Positions 8,881-16,297 of a DNA stretch of 37,041 bases are shown here, piece after piece. Source of the DNA: Nonomuraea corallina (GTDB lineage Bacteria; Actinomycetota; Actinomycetes; Streptosporangiales; Streptosporangiaceae). The notes below the pieces were generated by a model. It had not been told where the DNA came from, did not search any database, and saw only the letters and a list, made by a program, of their open reading frames with translations. Location of the stretch: contig NZ_JAPNNL010000062.1 in assembly GCF_027620315.1 (NCBI RefSeq), forward strand, positions 1 to 37,041. The letters run 5' to 3'. A program made the position numbers and the translations under genes. Every line of letters begins with the position of its first letter. The stretch's first letter is position 1.

Positions 8881-9060
8881 ACCTCCACGCGTCCATTGAG
8901 ACAGACAGGTTGCGTGAAGGGACGAAGCCGAGACCGGCCCCGCGGTACCACCCTTCTTGGCCTCGCGGCTGGCGAGACCCTCTTCGTTTCGATCTGCTGC
9001 CGGGTCTAGTGAGCTCGGTCGAGCCGTTCTTCCGGCGGCTCCGGGGTGATGCCCCTCACC
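8881..9060 (-). promoter_or_regulatory. T-box riboswitch leader of ileS
   Basis: On the minus strand, 8958-8941 reads AAGAAGGGTGGTACCGCG, an almost perfect T-box sequence. It is followed by TTCGTCCCTTC (8926-8916), the partner that closes the antisequestrator helix with GAAGGG. A 5-bp hairpin (8962-8976) precedes the T-box like Stem III. Further upstream is a 6-bp hairpin (9021-9041) and a short GGGG/CCCC stem whose loop exposes ATC (9050-9048), an isoleucine codon suitable as specifier. The very short Stem I and the absence of a T-run match actinobacterial translational ileS T-boxes, in which uncharged tRNA-Ile frees the Shine-Dalgarno sequence. GGAGGT is at 8886-8881. Boundaries are approximate. 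Confidence 0.88.
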
Positions 9061-9092
9061 AGGAGGGCCCCATCGACGCCTTGCAGGTTCAC

Positions 9093-9098
9093 ACCATA
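9093..9098 (-). promoter_or_regulatory. possible -10 element for the ileS leader
   Basis: The minus strand reads TATGGT just upstream of the T-box leader, which would start near 9086. I see no convincing -35 hexamer, so this is a weak call. Confidence 0.35.
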
Positions 9099-9353
9099 AC
9101 GCAGACCGCGCACTGAAGCTTCCATGTTTCAGGGCGCCCGCCCCGGCAAGGGGGAGAAGCTCTGCAAGCGTCAAATTTGTGGGAATGGAGTCGCCTGCGC
9201 AGGAGTTGGAAGCGCGTGGCGGGATAGTACGGGAGGGGTAATCCATCCGGCGGGTCGTTCGCCGTTCCGTCATCCGGAACCTAAGCTGCCCGCACCATCC
9301 CACGGCCCTGATCAGCCCGAGATCGGCCTTGCCCAAGGAGCATGGAGGCAGCC
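9099..9353. other. divergent intergenic region ileS / dksA-like
   Basis: This 255-bp gene-free stretch separates the ileS leader from the zinc-finger gene. It must hold promoters for both directions, but apart from the TATGGT noted for ileS I find no clear paired hexamers, repeats or hairpins. Confidence 0.5.
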
Positions 9354-9743
9354 ATGGCGGCAGTCACGCAGACCGCGACCCCGTCGATGTGGTCGGAAGA
9401 AGAGCTGGCCGAGGTACGCGGCAATCTGCAGACCGAGATCGACGAGCTCAACGCCGACATCCTGCGCCACGAGAGCGAGATCGCCTCGGGTGACGTCACC
9501 CAGGGCGCCGGCGACGATACCGCGGACGCGGGAGCCAAGACGTATGAGCGGGAACGCGAGATCGCCCTTACCCTGAATGCACGCGACCTGGTCGCGCAGA
9601 ACGAACGAGCGATCGCCAGGATCGACGCAGGGACCTATGGAGTGTGCGAATCGTGCCACAAGCCGATCGGCAAGGAACGCCTTCAGGCGTTCCCTCGGGC
9701 GACGCTGTGCGTGACGTGCAAGCAGAGGGAGGAGCGCCGGTAG
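9354..9743 (+). CDS. DksA/TraR-family C4 zinc-finger protein
   Basis: A 129-residue DksA/TraR-like protein. A helical coiled-coil part (about residues 15-85, SEEELAEVRGNLQTEIDELNADI) is followed by the zinc finger CESCHKPIGKERLQAFPRA and CVTC (Cys-x2-Cys ... Cys-x2-Cys) near the C terminus. Relatives bind in the RNA polymerase secondary channel, or act more generally in stress control; the exact target here is unknown. Two ATGs compete: 9342, with AAGGAG only one base upstream, and 9354, with GGAGG five bases and AAGGAG 13 bases upstream. I take 9354. The gene overlaps the probable start of lspA, so the two are likely translationally coupled. Confidence 0.88.
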   Translation: MAAVTQTATPSMWSEEELAEVRGNLQTEIDELNADILRHESEIASGDVTQGAGDDTADAGAKTYEREREIALTLNARDLVAQNERAIARIDAGTYGVCESCHKPIGKERLQAFPRATLCVTCKQREERR

Positions 9744-10300
9744 CGGCGGGAGGGCGGCGGGGCCGCATCCTCGCCGTCCTCGCCTCCCTCGCGGCCTTCA
9801 TCTACGTGGCCGACCTCGTCACCAAGACCGTGGCGCTGGAGGCGCTGGAGGGGGAGCCGCCGCTGGTGGTGATCCCCGGCGTCCTCCAGTTCAGGTTGAT
9901 CTTCAATTCCGGCGCCGCCTTCAGCATCGGCACCGGGATGACGTTCATCTTCACCCTGATCGCCGCGGGCGTGGTTGCCGCCATCATCAGGACGGCCCGC
10001 AACCTGGCCAGCATGCCCTGGGCGATCACGCTGGGGCTGCTGCTGGGCGGCGCGCTGGGCAACCTCACCGACCGGCTGCTGCGCTACCCGTCCGGCTTCG
10101 GCCGGCCGACCCAGCTGCAGGGGCACGTGGTCGACTTCGTCGAGGTGCTGCCGGGCAACTTCCCGGTCATCGACTACTTCCCGGTGTTCAACGTGGCCGA
10201 CTCGGCCATCGTGTGCGGCGGGGTGCTGGCGGTGATCCTGGCCTGGCGCGGCTACCAGATCGACGGAACGAGGGAGGGCAAGAGTGGCCGAGCAGCGTAG
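9716..10300 (+). CDS. lspA: lipoprotein signal peptidase LspA (signal peptidase II)
   Basis: A membrane aspartyl protease of about 194 residues that cleaves lipoprotein signal peptides after diacylglyceryl transfer. Four membrane helices are visible (about 16-34, 70-92, 100-118, 160-180). The family motifs are [19 protein letters not shown] with catalytic Asp119, and [11 protein letters not shown] with catalytic Asp162. The start is uncertain. No ATG is available in frame near the first helix; GTG at 9716 or 9707 both lie inside the preceding dksA-like gene, and the GGGAGGAG run (9727-9734) falls after them. The 3' end overlaps the next gene by 17 bp, which implies one transcript dksA-like, lspA, rluD-like. 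Confidence 0.9.
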   Translation: MQAEGGAPVAAGGRRGRILAVLASLAAFIYVADLVTKTVALEALEGEPPLVVIPGVLQFRLIFNSGAAFSIGTGMTFIFTLIAAGVVAAIIRTARNLASMPWAITLGLLLGGALGNLTDRLLRYPSGFGRPTQLQGHVVDFVEVLPGNFPVIDYFPVFNVADSAIVCGGVLAVILAWRGYQIDGTREGKSGRAA

Positions 10301-11213
10301 CCTGCCCGTGCCCGACGGGCTGGAGGGCGAGCGGCTCGACGCCGCGCTCTCCCGGCTGTTCGGATTCTCGCGCACGCGTGCGGCCGAGCTGATCGCCGCC
10401 GGCGAGGTGCTGCTGGACGGCGGCCTGCCGGCCAAGTCCGACCGGGTGCGCGCCGGGGCGTGGCTGGACGTGACGCTCCCGCCGCCGGTCACCACGCCGA
10501 TGCCGGTCGCCGAGCCGGTGCCCGGCATGCGGGTGATCCACGAGGACGACGACATCCTCGTGGTCGACAAGCCGATCGGGGTGGCCGCCCACCCGACCGT
10601 CGGCTGGACCGGCCCCACCGTGATCGGCGGGCTGCTCGGCGCCGGCCACACGGTCGCCACCAGCGGCGCCGCCGAACGCCAGGGCATCGTGCACCGGCTC
10701 GACGCCAACACCACGGGCGCGATGGTCGTCGCCAAGAGCGAGCACGCCTACTCCCACCTCAAGCGCGCCTTCAAGGAACGCACCGTCGACAAGCGCTACC
10801 ACGCGCTCGTGCAGGGCCATCCCGACCCGTTCAGGGGTACGGTCGACGCCCCCATCGACCGCCACCCCGCGGGCGACGGCAAGTTCGCGGTGGTCGCGGG
10901 CGGCAAGCCGTCCGTCACCCACTACGACACCATCGAGGCGTTCCGGGCGGCGTCGCTGCTCGACATCAAGCTGGAGACCGGCCGCACCCATCAGATCCGG
11001 GTCCACATGTCCGCGCTGCGTCATCCGTGCGTGGGAGACCTGCTGTACGGCGCCGACCCGACGCTGGCCGCCCGGCTGGGCGTCACCCGGCAGTGGCTGC
11101 ACGCCGTCTCGCTCGGCTTCGAGCACCCGGCGACGGGGGAGTGGGTGTCGTTCAGCACCGACTATCCCGAGGACCTGCGGAAAGCGCTCGACCTCGTACG
11201 CGCCGAGTCCTGA
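10284..11213 (+). CDS. rluD: RluA/RluD-family 23S rRNA pseudouridine synthase
   Basis: A 309-residue pseudouridine synthase. An S4 RNA-binding domain (about 15-70, [24 protein letters not shown]) is followed by the catalytic domain with the active-site Asp140 in [15 protein letters not shown], then KRYHALVQG, the Arg-Thr-His-Gln-Ile-Arg-Val-His motif ([15 protein letters not shown]) and LLYG. The usual HRLDxxTSG signature is intact at Arg-Leu-Asp. The lspA-rluD pairing is very common in Gram-positive bacteria and fits RluD (23S helix 69) rather than other RluA members, though the exact site is inferred. The GTG start overlaps the lspA end; GAGGG lies about 10 bases upstream. Confidence 0.92.
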   Translation: MAEQRSLPVPDGLEGERLDAALSRLFGFSRTRAAELIAAGEVLLDGGLPAKSDRVRAGAWLDVTLPPPVTTPMPVAEPVPGMRVIHEDDDILVVDKPIGVAAHPTVGWTGPTVIGGLLGAGHTVATSGAAERQGIVHRLDANTTGAMVVAKSEHAYSHLKRAFKERTVDKRYHALVQGHPDPFRGTVDAPIDRHPAGDGKFAVVAGGKPSVTHYDTIEAFRAASLLDIKLETGRTHQIRVHMSALRHPCVGDLLYGADPTLAARLGVTRQWLHAVSLGFEHPATGEWVSFSTDYPEDLRKALDLVRAES

Positions 11214-11262
11214 CCGGCCGCGCTCCCCGGGGGCGGTCCTCATGAGGGCCGGGGCGGATCCG

Positions 11263-12666
11263 TCACTTCCGGCCGGGCCGGTGGTGGTGGGCCTGGGCTC
11301 CGCCGCCGTTGTTCGACGGCTCCACCTGGCCGGGCGCGTCCCCGTCCGGCCGCCCGGTCGGCTTCCGGTCGGCCGGGCGCTTGGGTTCGGCCGAGGGGCT
11401 GTCCTTCTTCTTCGTGGGCTTGCCGCGGTCGTCTCGTTCGGCGGGACGGCGGCCCGGCGGCGTCTCCCGGCCCCGCTGGACGGCCTGGTACGTGGCGGGC
11501 GGCGTGCTGTCGCGGCGGAGGCCGGACCGGGCGGGCGGATCGGCGGGATCGCCACCGCGCTCGGACCCCTTCTTGGCAGGCGGGTCCGACACCTTCGCGG
11601 TCTTCTCCGGGGTGTGCACCACGGCCGGAGGGCGGGCCGGCGGGCTCGTCGACTCGACGGGCCGGTGCGACCACCAGGACGCGCCACCCGTCACCAAGGC
11701 CGTGACCAGCGCGCCGACGCCCAGGGCGAGCAGCGGCTGCCTGCGCCTGGCGGAGGCGGCCCGCACCGCCGCCGGGGCGATCTCCGCCTCCGTCCCGCCG
11801 GAGCCGGTCACCTCCGGCAGCGGCACCGGGCCGGTCGGCTCAGGCCCGAGGCCCCTGATGATCGCGGCCAGGCGCTGACCGGCCTCCTGGGCCGTCATCC
11901 GCTCGGCCGGATTCTTGCGCAGCAGCCCCAGCAGCACCGGCGCCAGCACCCCCGCCCGGCTGAGCGGGGCGGGCTCGGCGTGCATGACCGCGCCCAGGGT
12001 GGCCAGCGCGTTCGCCCGGTGGAAGGGCGAATGCCCCTCGACCGCCACGTACAGGGTCACCCCCAGCGACCACAGGTCCGAGGCGGCCTCGGCGGCGCCG
12101 CCCGCCGCCCGTTCCGGCGCCATGAAGGCCGGGGTGCCGATCAGTATCCCGGTCCTGGTGACCGGCGCCTCGTCCTCGGTGGTGGCGATCCCGAAGTCGG
12201 TCAGCACCGCCCTGCCGTCCTCTGTGAGCAGTACGTTGTCCGGCTTGACGTCCCGGTGCAGCACCCCCGCCGCGTGCGCCGCGCGCAGCGCCTCCAGCAG
12301 CTGCAGGCCGATCCTCGCGGCCTCGACCGGCCGCATCGGCCCGTCGTCGCGGACCAGCTCGCCCAGCGTCCGTGACCGGACGAGCTGCATCACGATCCAC
12401 GGGTGCCCGTGCTCCTCCACCACGTCGTACACGGTGGCCACGCCCGGGTGGGCGACCCGGCCGGCCGTCCGCGCCTCGCGGAAGGTCCGCACGGTGAACA
12501 CGTCGCGTTCCGGTCCGGAGAGATCCGAGGGCGGCAGGACCTCCTTGACGGCCACGTCCCTGCCCAGGACCTCATCATGCGCCTGCCAGACGGTGCCCAT
12601 GCCGCCACGGCCGATCGTCCGCACCAGCCGGTAACGGCCCCCAACAATCCCCGCAGAATCGGACAT
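11263..12666 (-). CDS. membrane Ser/Thr protein kinase with basic extracytoplasmic tail
   Basis: A 467-residue PknB-type kinase. The kinase domain (about 10-275) has the P-loop GRGGMGTVW, Lys41 in VAVKEV, HRDVKPDNVLL with catalytic Asp139, DFGIAT with metal-binding Asp157, GTPAFMAPE and SDLWSLGVTLY, so it looks active. One membrane helix (about 310-331) leads to about 135 outside residues that are Pro/Lys/Arg/Asp-rich and low-complexity, ending in a His/Arg-rich tail. It lacks PASTA repeats and lacks the folded outer domain of the two upstream kinases. It is the last gene of a six-gene minus-strand run, 10 bp after azlD. The ATG at 12666 begins the conserved family N terminus. Confidence 0.92.
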   Translation of the reverse strand: MSDSAGIVGGRYRLVRTIGRGGMGTVWQAHDEVLGRDVAVKEVLPPSDLSGPERDVFTVRTFREARTAGRVAHPGVATVYDVVEEHGHPWIVMQLVRSRTLGELVRDDGPMRPVEAARIGLQLLEALRAAHAAGVLHRDVKPDNVLLTEDGRAVLTDFGIATTEDEAPVTRTGILIGTPAFMAPERAAGGAAEAASDLWSLGVTLYVAVEGHSPFHRANALATLGAVMHAEPAPLSRAGVLAPVLLGLLRKNPAERMTAQEAGQRLAAIIRGLGPEPTGPVPLPEVTGSGGTEAEIAPAAVRAASARRRQPLLALGVGALVTALVTGGASWWSHRPVESTSPPARPPAVVHTPEKTAKVSDPPAKKGSERGGDPADPPARSGLRRDSTPPATYQAVQRGRETPPGRRPAERDDRGKPTKKKDSPSAEPKRPADRKPTGRPDGDAPGQVEPSNNGGGAQAHHHRPGRK

Positions 12667-12676
12667 GTGGGGCCGC

Positions 12677-12991
12677 CTACCCCAGAAAAGCGCGAGCAAC
12701 CGCCGTAACGGCGGCGGCTGCCGCCAGGACGACCAGAAACGGGGCACGCAGCAGCAACGCGACGACGGCTGCGCCAAGACCGGCGGTGCGGGCCAGGTCG
12801 AACGCGAGCGCGCCGTCGTGCGTGAACATCTGCACCCCGATGAGCGCGGCCAGCAGAGCCACCGGCACGAGCTCGGCGAAACGGCTCACCACCGGGTGGT
12901 CGAGCACCCGGCGCGGAGCGGCCAGCCCGGACAGCTTGAGCGCGTAGCAGCCCAGGCACACCGCGGCGATCGCCCACCACAGCCCGGTCAC
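12677..12991 (-). CDS. azlD: AzlD-family branched-chain amino-acid transport subunit
   Basis: A 104-residue protein with about four hydrophobic helices, matching the AzlD/YgaH small subunit of the AzlCD exporter for branched-chain amino acids. The start is GTG at 12991, overlapping the azlC stop as GTGA, so translation is coupled. The N-terminal LWWAIAAVCLGCYALKLSG and the Arg-Val-x-x-x-Pro loop after it fit the family. The gene is followed after 10 bp by a kinase gene in the same direction. Confidence 0.88.
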   Translation of the reverse strand: MTGLWWAIAAVCLGCYALKLSGLAAPRRVLDHPVVSRFAELVPVALLAALIGVQMFTHDGALAFDLARTAGLGAAVVALLLRAPFLVVLAAAAAVTAVARAFLG

Positions 12992-13650
12992 CGCAGCATC
13001 ACCACCAGCACCGCCACGGCCGCCAGCAGCACCGGCACGCCCGGCGGGAAGAACGGGGTGGCCGCCAGCGCGATCGCCATGCCGCCCGCCGCCAGCAGGC
13101 GCAGCTCGGCGCTGCTCTTCAGCCGCGGCCACAGGATCGCCAGGAATGTGGCCGGTCCCACCACGTCCAGGCCCAGCATCCCCGGGTCGCCCAGCGCGCT
13201 CGTGCCGACCGCCCCCAGCAGCGTGGTCAGGTTCCAGCCCACGTAGACCGCGGCGAACGTGGTGTAGAAGCCCGCCCTGGCCGCGGCGGGGTTCGGCTGG
13301 GCCAGGGCGACGGCGGTCGTCTCGTCGATCACCCCCTGGGCCGTGGCCAGCTTGCGCGCGCCGCGCACCTGGAGCACGTCGGCCATGCGCAGCCCGTACA
13401 GCGTGTTCCTGGCGCCGAGCAGCAGCGCGCCCGAGGCGGCCGCGAGCAGGTCGCCGCCCGCGCCGACCGTGCCCGCGAACGCGAACTGCGAGGCGCCCGT
13501 GAACGCCAGCAGGCTCAGCACGCACGCCTGCGGCACGGTGAGCCCGGCCGTGACCGCCGCGGCGCCGAAGGCGACCCCGGACAGCCCGACGGCCAGACCC
13601 ACACCCAGACCGTCCCGAATCGCGGCGGAACGGTGTGTCGTGTGTTCCAT
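12988..13650 (-). CDS. azlC: AzlC-family branched-chain amino-acid exporter
   Basis: A 220-residue membrane protein of the AzlC/YgaZ family, the large subunit of an exporter for valine, leucine, isoleucine and analogues. Family features are RDGLGVGLAVGLSGVAFG, the LAFTGASQFAFAG segment in the first third, GARNTLYGLRM and the GVIDETTAVA segment. About six membrane helices are visible. I start at ATG 13650, 22 bp after the AraC gene stops; an in-frame ATG at 13704 would overlap that gene and add a charged, non-conserved segment. Substrate is inferred from family only. Confidence 0.9.
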   Translation of the reverse strand: MEHTTHRSAAIRDGLGVGLAVGLSGVAFGAAAVTAGLTVPQACVLSLLAFTGASQFAFAGTVGAGGDLLAAASGALLLGARNTLYGLRMADVLQVRGARKLATAQGVIDETTAVALAQPNPAAARAGFYTTFAAVYVGWNLTTLLGAVGTSALGDPGMLGLDVVGPATFLAILWPRLKSSAELRLLAAGGMAIALAATPFFPPGVPVLLAAVAVLVVMLR

Positions 13651-13672
13651 GAGAAATGAGGATATGTGCAGG

Positions 13673-14515
13673 TCAGGGAAGTTTCTTGTACGTTCCTGCG
13701 GCACGTTGGTAGGCGGCGGGTGGAACCCCGACCACTCTTTTGAAATGCCGGTTCAGATGAGCCTGATCGGTGAACCCCACCTCGGCGGCCACGTCCGCGG
13801 GCCGCACGCCCGCGCGCAGCAGCCGCCGCGCCTGCCGCACCCGCACCGAGATCAGGTAGGCGTGCGGCGGCAGCCCCGTCGCCGCCTTGAACGCCCGCAG
13901 CAGCGGGAACGGCCGGGCGTCCACCAGCCGCGCCAGCTCGTCCAGCGACGGCGGGTCCGCCAGCCGCTCGTGCAGCACCTCCATCGCCCGCCGCGCCGCC
14001 CGCCGCCCCTCCGGCGACAGCACCGCCGCCGGACGCGGCGCCGCGTACCGGGTCAGCAGCCGCGCGAACAGCGTGCGCGTCAGCGTCGAGGCCGCCAGGT
14101 CGTCGCCGCGCTCCGTCGCCCGGTGCGCGCGCACCACCAGCGCCTCCACCTCCGGCTCCCGCACCACCGGCTCCGGGAAGTGCGGAGTGCCGTACGCCAG
14201 GCCCAGCTCGGCCGCCACCTCCCCGACCGCCGCCACCGACGGGTACAGCATCCGGTACGCCCACCCGTCCGCCCGACCGGCCTGGCCCGTGTGCACCGAG
14301 TCCGGGTTGACCAGCACCACCTCGCCCGCGCCCGCCCGGCGCAGCTCGCCGCGATACTCGAACTCCTCCACGCCGTCGAGGACGACGCCGATCGCGTACC
14401 CCTCGTGCACGTGGCGGGAGAAGCGGTGGGTGACGTAGCGGGCCTTGAGCAGATCGACCTCCGGCACGGCCGGATGACGCCAGAAGCGGGCCCGCTCCTG
14501 CGGCTGACCGCTCAC
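13673..14515 (-). CDS. AraC-family transcriptional regulator
   Basis: A 280-residue one-component regulator with an N-terminal cupin-like sensor domain (about 15-150, with HRFSRHVHEGYAIGVVLDG and the NPDSVHTG strand) and a C-terminal double helix-turn-helix (about 185-275: SLDELARLVDARPFPLLRAF, then PADVAAEVGFTDQAHLNRHF). AraC genes of this type often sit beside azlC and control the exporter, so a local role is likely. The GTG start at 14515 overlaps the stop of the upstream kinase gene as GTGA, and a much longer open frame upstream is only the shadow of that kinase. I could not find its operator. Confidence 0.9.
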   Translation of the reverse strand: MSGQPQERARFWRHPAVPEVDLLKARYVTHRFSRHVHEGYAIGVVLDGVEEFEYRGELRRAGAGEVVLVNPDSVHTGQAGRADGWAYRMLYPSVAAVGEVAAELGLAYGTPHFPEPVVREPEVEALVVRAHRATERGDDLAASTLTRTLFARLLTRYAAPRPAAVLSPEGRRAARRAMEVLHERLADPPSLDELARLVDARPFPLLRAFKAATGLPPHAYLISVRVRQARRLLRAGVRPADVAAEVGFTDQAHLNRHFKRVVGVPPAAYQRAAGTYKKLP

Positions 14516-16287
14516 CGCGTCACCCGGAACGTCCGCGCGAACGTCTCGAAGAAGCGCCTGTCGCGCTCCCAGCGGGCGCCCTTCGTCTCCCAGTACAGCG
14601 CGAACGGCCGGCCCCCGGCGGCGGTGAACCCGCGGTTGATCACATGGATCCGCCCGCCGGCGCGGGTGCGGGTGAACTCCCAGTCGGCGGCCGGGCGGCC
14701 CTGGTAGACCAGCGAGCGGATGGCGATCCGCTCGTAACCGGGGAACTCGCCCCTGGCCAGGATCTCCCGCTCCAGCGCGCGCCAGTGGGCGGCCGGGGTC
14801 GGGTGGTCGCCCTCGGGGACGGTCCATTCGACGATCATGACGCCGGGGGTGCCCGGGCCGCTGAAGGTGACGCTGTCGCGCTGCGGGCTCTTCACGGCGC
14901 GCCAGCCGCGCGGCATGGCGACGGTGAACCGGCCGGCCGCGTTCCGGTGAACCCGCCAGCCGGCAGGCGTCCCGGCCCGGTCCCCCTGCCCTGGGGTGCC
15001 GTCCCCGGAACTCTCCGGCCCCGGGGTGCCGTCTCCGGAGGTGCTCTTCCGGGGTCCCGGCCCGTCACCCAGCCGGGGGACGATCAGCGCGCCCCCGGCC
15101 CCGAGCAGCGCCACCACGGCCACGGCCGCCACCACGGCCCACCGCTTCCCCGCCGACCGCCCAGCGGGCACCGTCCCGGCCGTCCCTGAGGGGCCGTACG
15201 GAGGAGAACTCCCACCCGGCCCGGACCCCGCGGGCGCGTGGGGTCCCGGGCCCGCGTGCGAGCCGGACGGTGCGGCTCCGTGGGGTGCCGGGCTTGGGTA
15301 CGGGTCGGACGGAACTGCTGCGCGGGGTGCCGAGCTTGGGTACGGGTCGGACGGAACTGCTGCGCGGGGTGCCGAGCTTGGGTACGGGCCGGTCGGAGCT
15401 GCTGCGTGGGGTGCTGGGCCGGTGGGGTCGTACGGTGGGATCTCCCGGGGGCCTGGGCCATACGGGGGCGGGCTGTTGCGGGGGCCGGAGGCGGCGTTGT
15501 CGAGGAGGTGGGCGGCCTGGTCGGCGGGCAGACGGTTCCCGGGGTCGCGCTGGAGCCAGCCCTTGATGACCGGCGTCAGCGCGCCGGCCCGCCCAGGCGG
15601 CTCGACCGCGTCGCGGAGCACCGCCGCCACGGTCGCCGCCCAGGAGTCGCGCCGGAACGGCGGAGCGCCCTCCACCGCCGCGTACAGGGTCGCACCCAGC
15701 GACCACAGGTCGGACTCGGGCCTGGCCGGCTCGCCGTTCAGCCGTTCGGGCGGCATGTACGCGGGCGTGCCGACGAGGTTGCCCGTCGCGGTCAACCCCG
15801 CCTCGGACTCCATCGTCGCGATGCCGAAGTCGGTCAGCACCACCCGCCCGTCGTCGGCCAGCAGCACGTTCTCCGGTTTGACGTCCCGGTGCAGCACCCC
15901 GGTGGCGTGCGCGGCGCGGAGCGCGTCGAGCACCCGCGCGCCGATCGCCGCCGCCCGCCGCACCGGAAGCGGCCCGTCCGCGCGGATCACCTCGGCCAGC
16001 GAACGCGAGCGGACGAGCTGCATGACGATCCACGGCCGCCCGTCCTCCTCGACCACGTCGTGGATGACCACCACCGACGGGTGGTCCAGGCGGCCGGCGG
16101 CCCTGGCCTCGCGGATGGTCCGGCGGTTCAGCTCGGCCCGCTGCCGCTCGCCGACCCCGCTGTAGCGGACCTCCTTGATCGCCACCGTACGGTCGAGCAG
16201 CTCGTCGTAGGCGCGCCACACCACGCCCATGCCGCCCTCACCGAGCGGTTCGACGAGGCGGTAGCGGTCGCCGACCTGCCTGTCCAC
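14512..16287 (-). CDS. membrane Ser/Thr protein kinase with outer domain, paralog 2
   Basis: A 591-residue transmembrane kinase. The kinase domain (8-262) has GEGGMGVVW, Lys38 in VAIKEV, HRDVKPENVLL with Asp135, DFGIAT with Asp153 and SDLWSLGATLY. A Pro/Ser/Tyr-rich linker (about 270-378) includes two perfect 14-residue repeats. One membrane helix lies at about 382-404. The outer part (about 443-591) is a folded-looking domain beginning GWRVHRNAAGRFTVAMPRGW and ending RRFFETFARTF, clearly related to the end of the next kinase upstream. It starts 10 bp after that gene and overlaps the AraC gene at its end. The outer domain probably senses something at the cell surface; the ligand is unknown. 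Confidence 0.92.
   Translation of the reverse strand: MDRQVGDRYRLVEPLGEGGMGVVWRAYDELLDRTVAIKEVRYSGVGERQRAELNRRTIREARAAGRLDHPSVVVIHDVVEEDGRPWIVMQLVRSRSLAEVIRADGPLPVRRAAAIGARVLDALRAAHATGVLHRDVKPENVLLADDGRVVLTDFGIATMESEAGLTATGNLVGTPAYMPPERLNGEPARPESDLWSLGATLYAAVEGAPPFRRDSWAATVAAVLRDAVEPPGRAGALTPVIKGWLQRDPGNRLPADQAAHLLDNAASGPRNSPPPYGPGPREIPPYDPTGPAPHAAAPTGPYPSSAPRAAVPSDPYPSSAPRAAVPSDPYPSPAPHGAAPSGSHAGPGPHAPAGSGPGGSSPPYGPSGTAGTVPAGRSAGKRWAVVAAVAVVALLGAGGALIVPRLGDGPGPRKSTSGDGTPGPESSGDGTPGQGDRAGTPAGWRVHRNAAGRFTVAMPRGWRAVKSPQRDSVTFSGPGTPGVMIVEWTVPEGDHPTPAAHWRALEREILARGEFPGYERIAIRSLVYQGRPAADWEFTRTRAGGRIHVINRGFTAAGGRPFALYWETKGARWERDRRFFETFARTFRVTR
15292..15375 (-). repeat. two perfect 42-bp tandem repeats in a kinase linker
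   Basis: Two identical 42-bp copies encode SAPRAAVPSDPYPS twice (residues 305-332 of the kinase). Weaker copies flank them on both sides, so the linker appears to have grown by slippage or unequal exchange. Length variants would stay in frame. Confidence 0.88.
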
Positions 16288-16297
16288 GCGGCGCCGC

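Noticed and set aside
13343..14707. A 454-codon plus-strand frame across azlC, the AraC gene and a kinase
   Set aside because: It is antisense to three motif-supported genes and contains no recognisable domain.
15292..15420. CRISPR-like direct repeats
   Set aside because: The repeats are contiguous, without spacers, and code in frame for a kinase linker.
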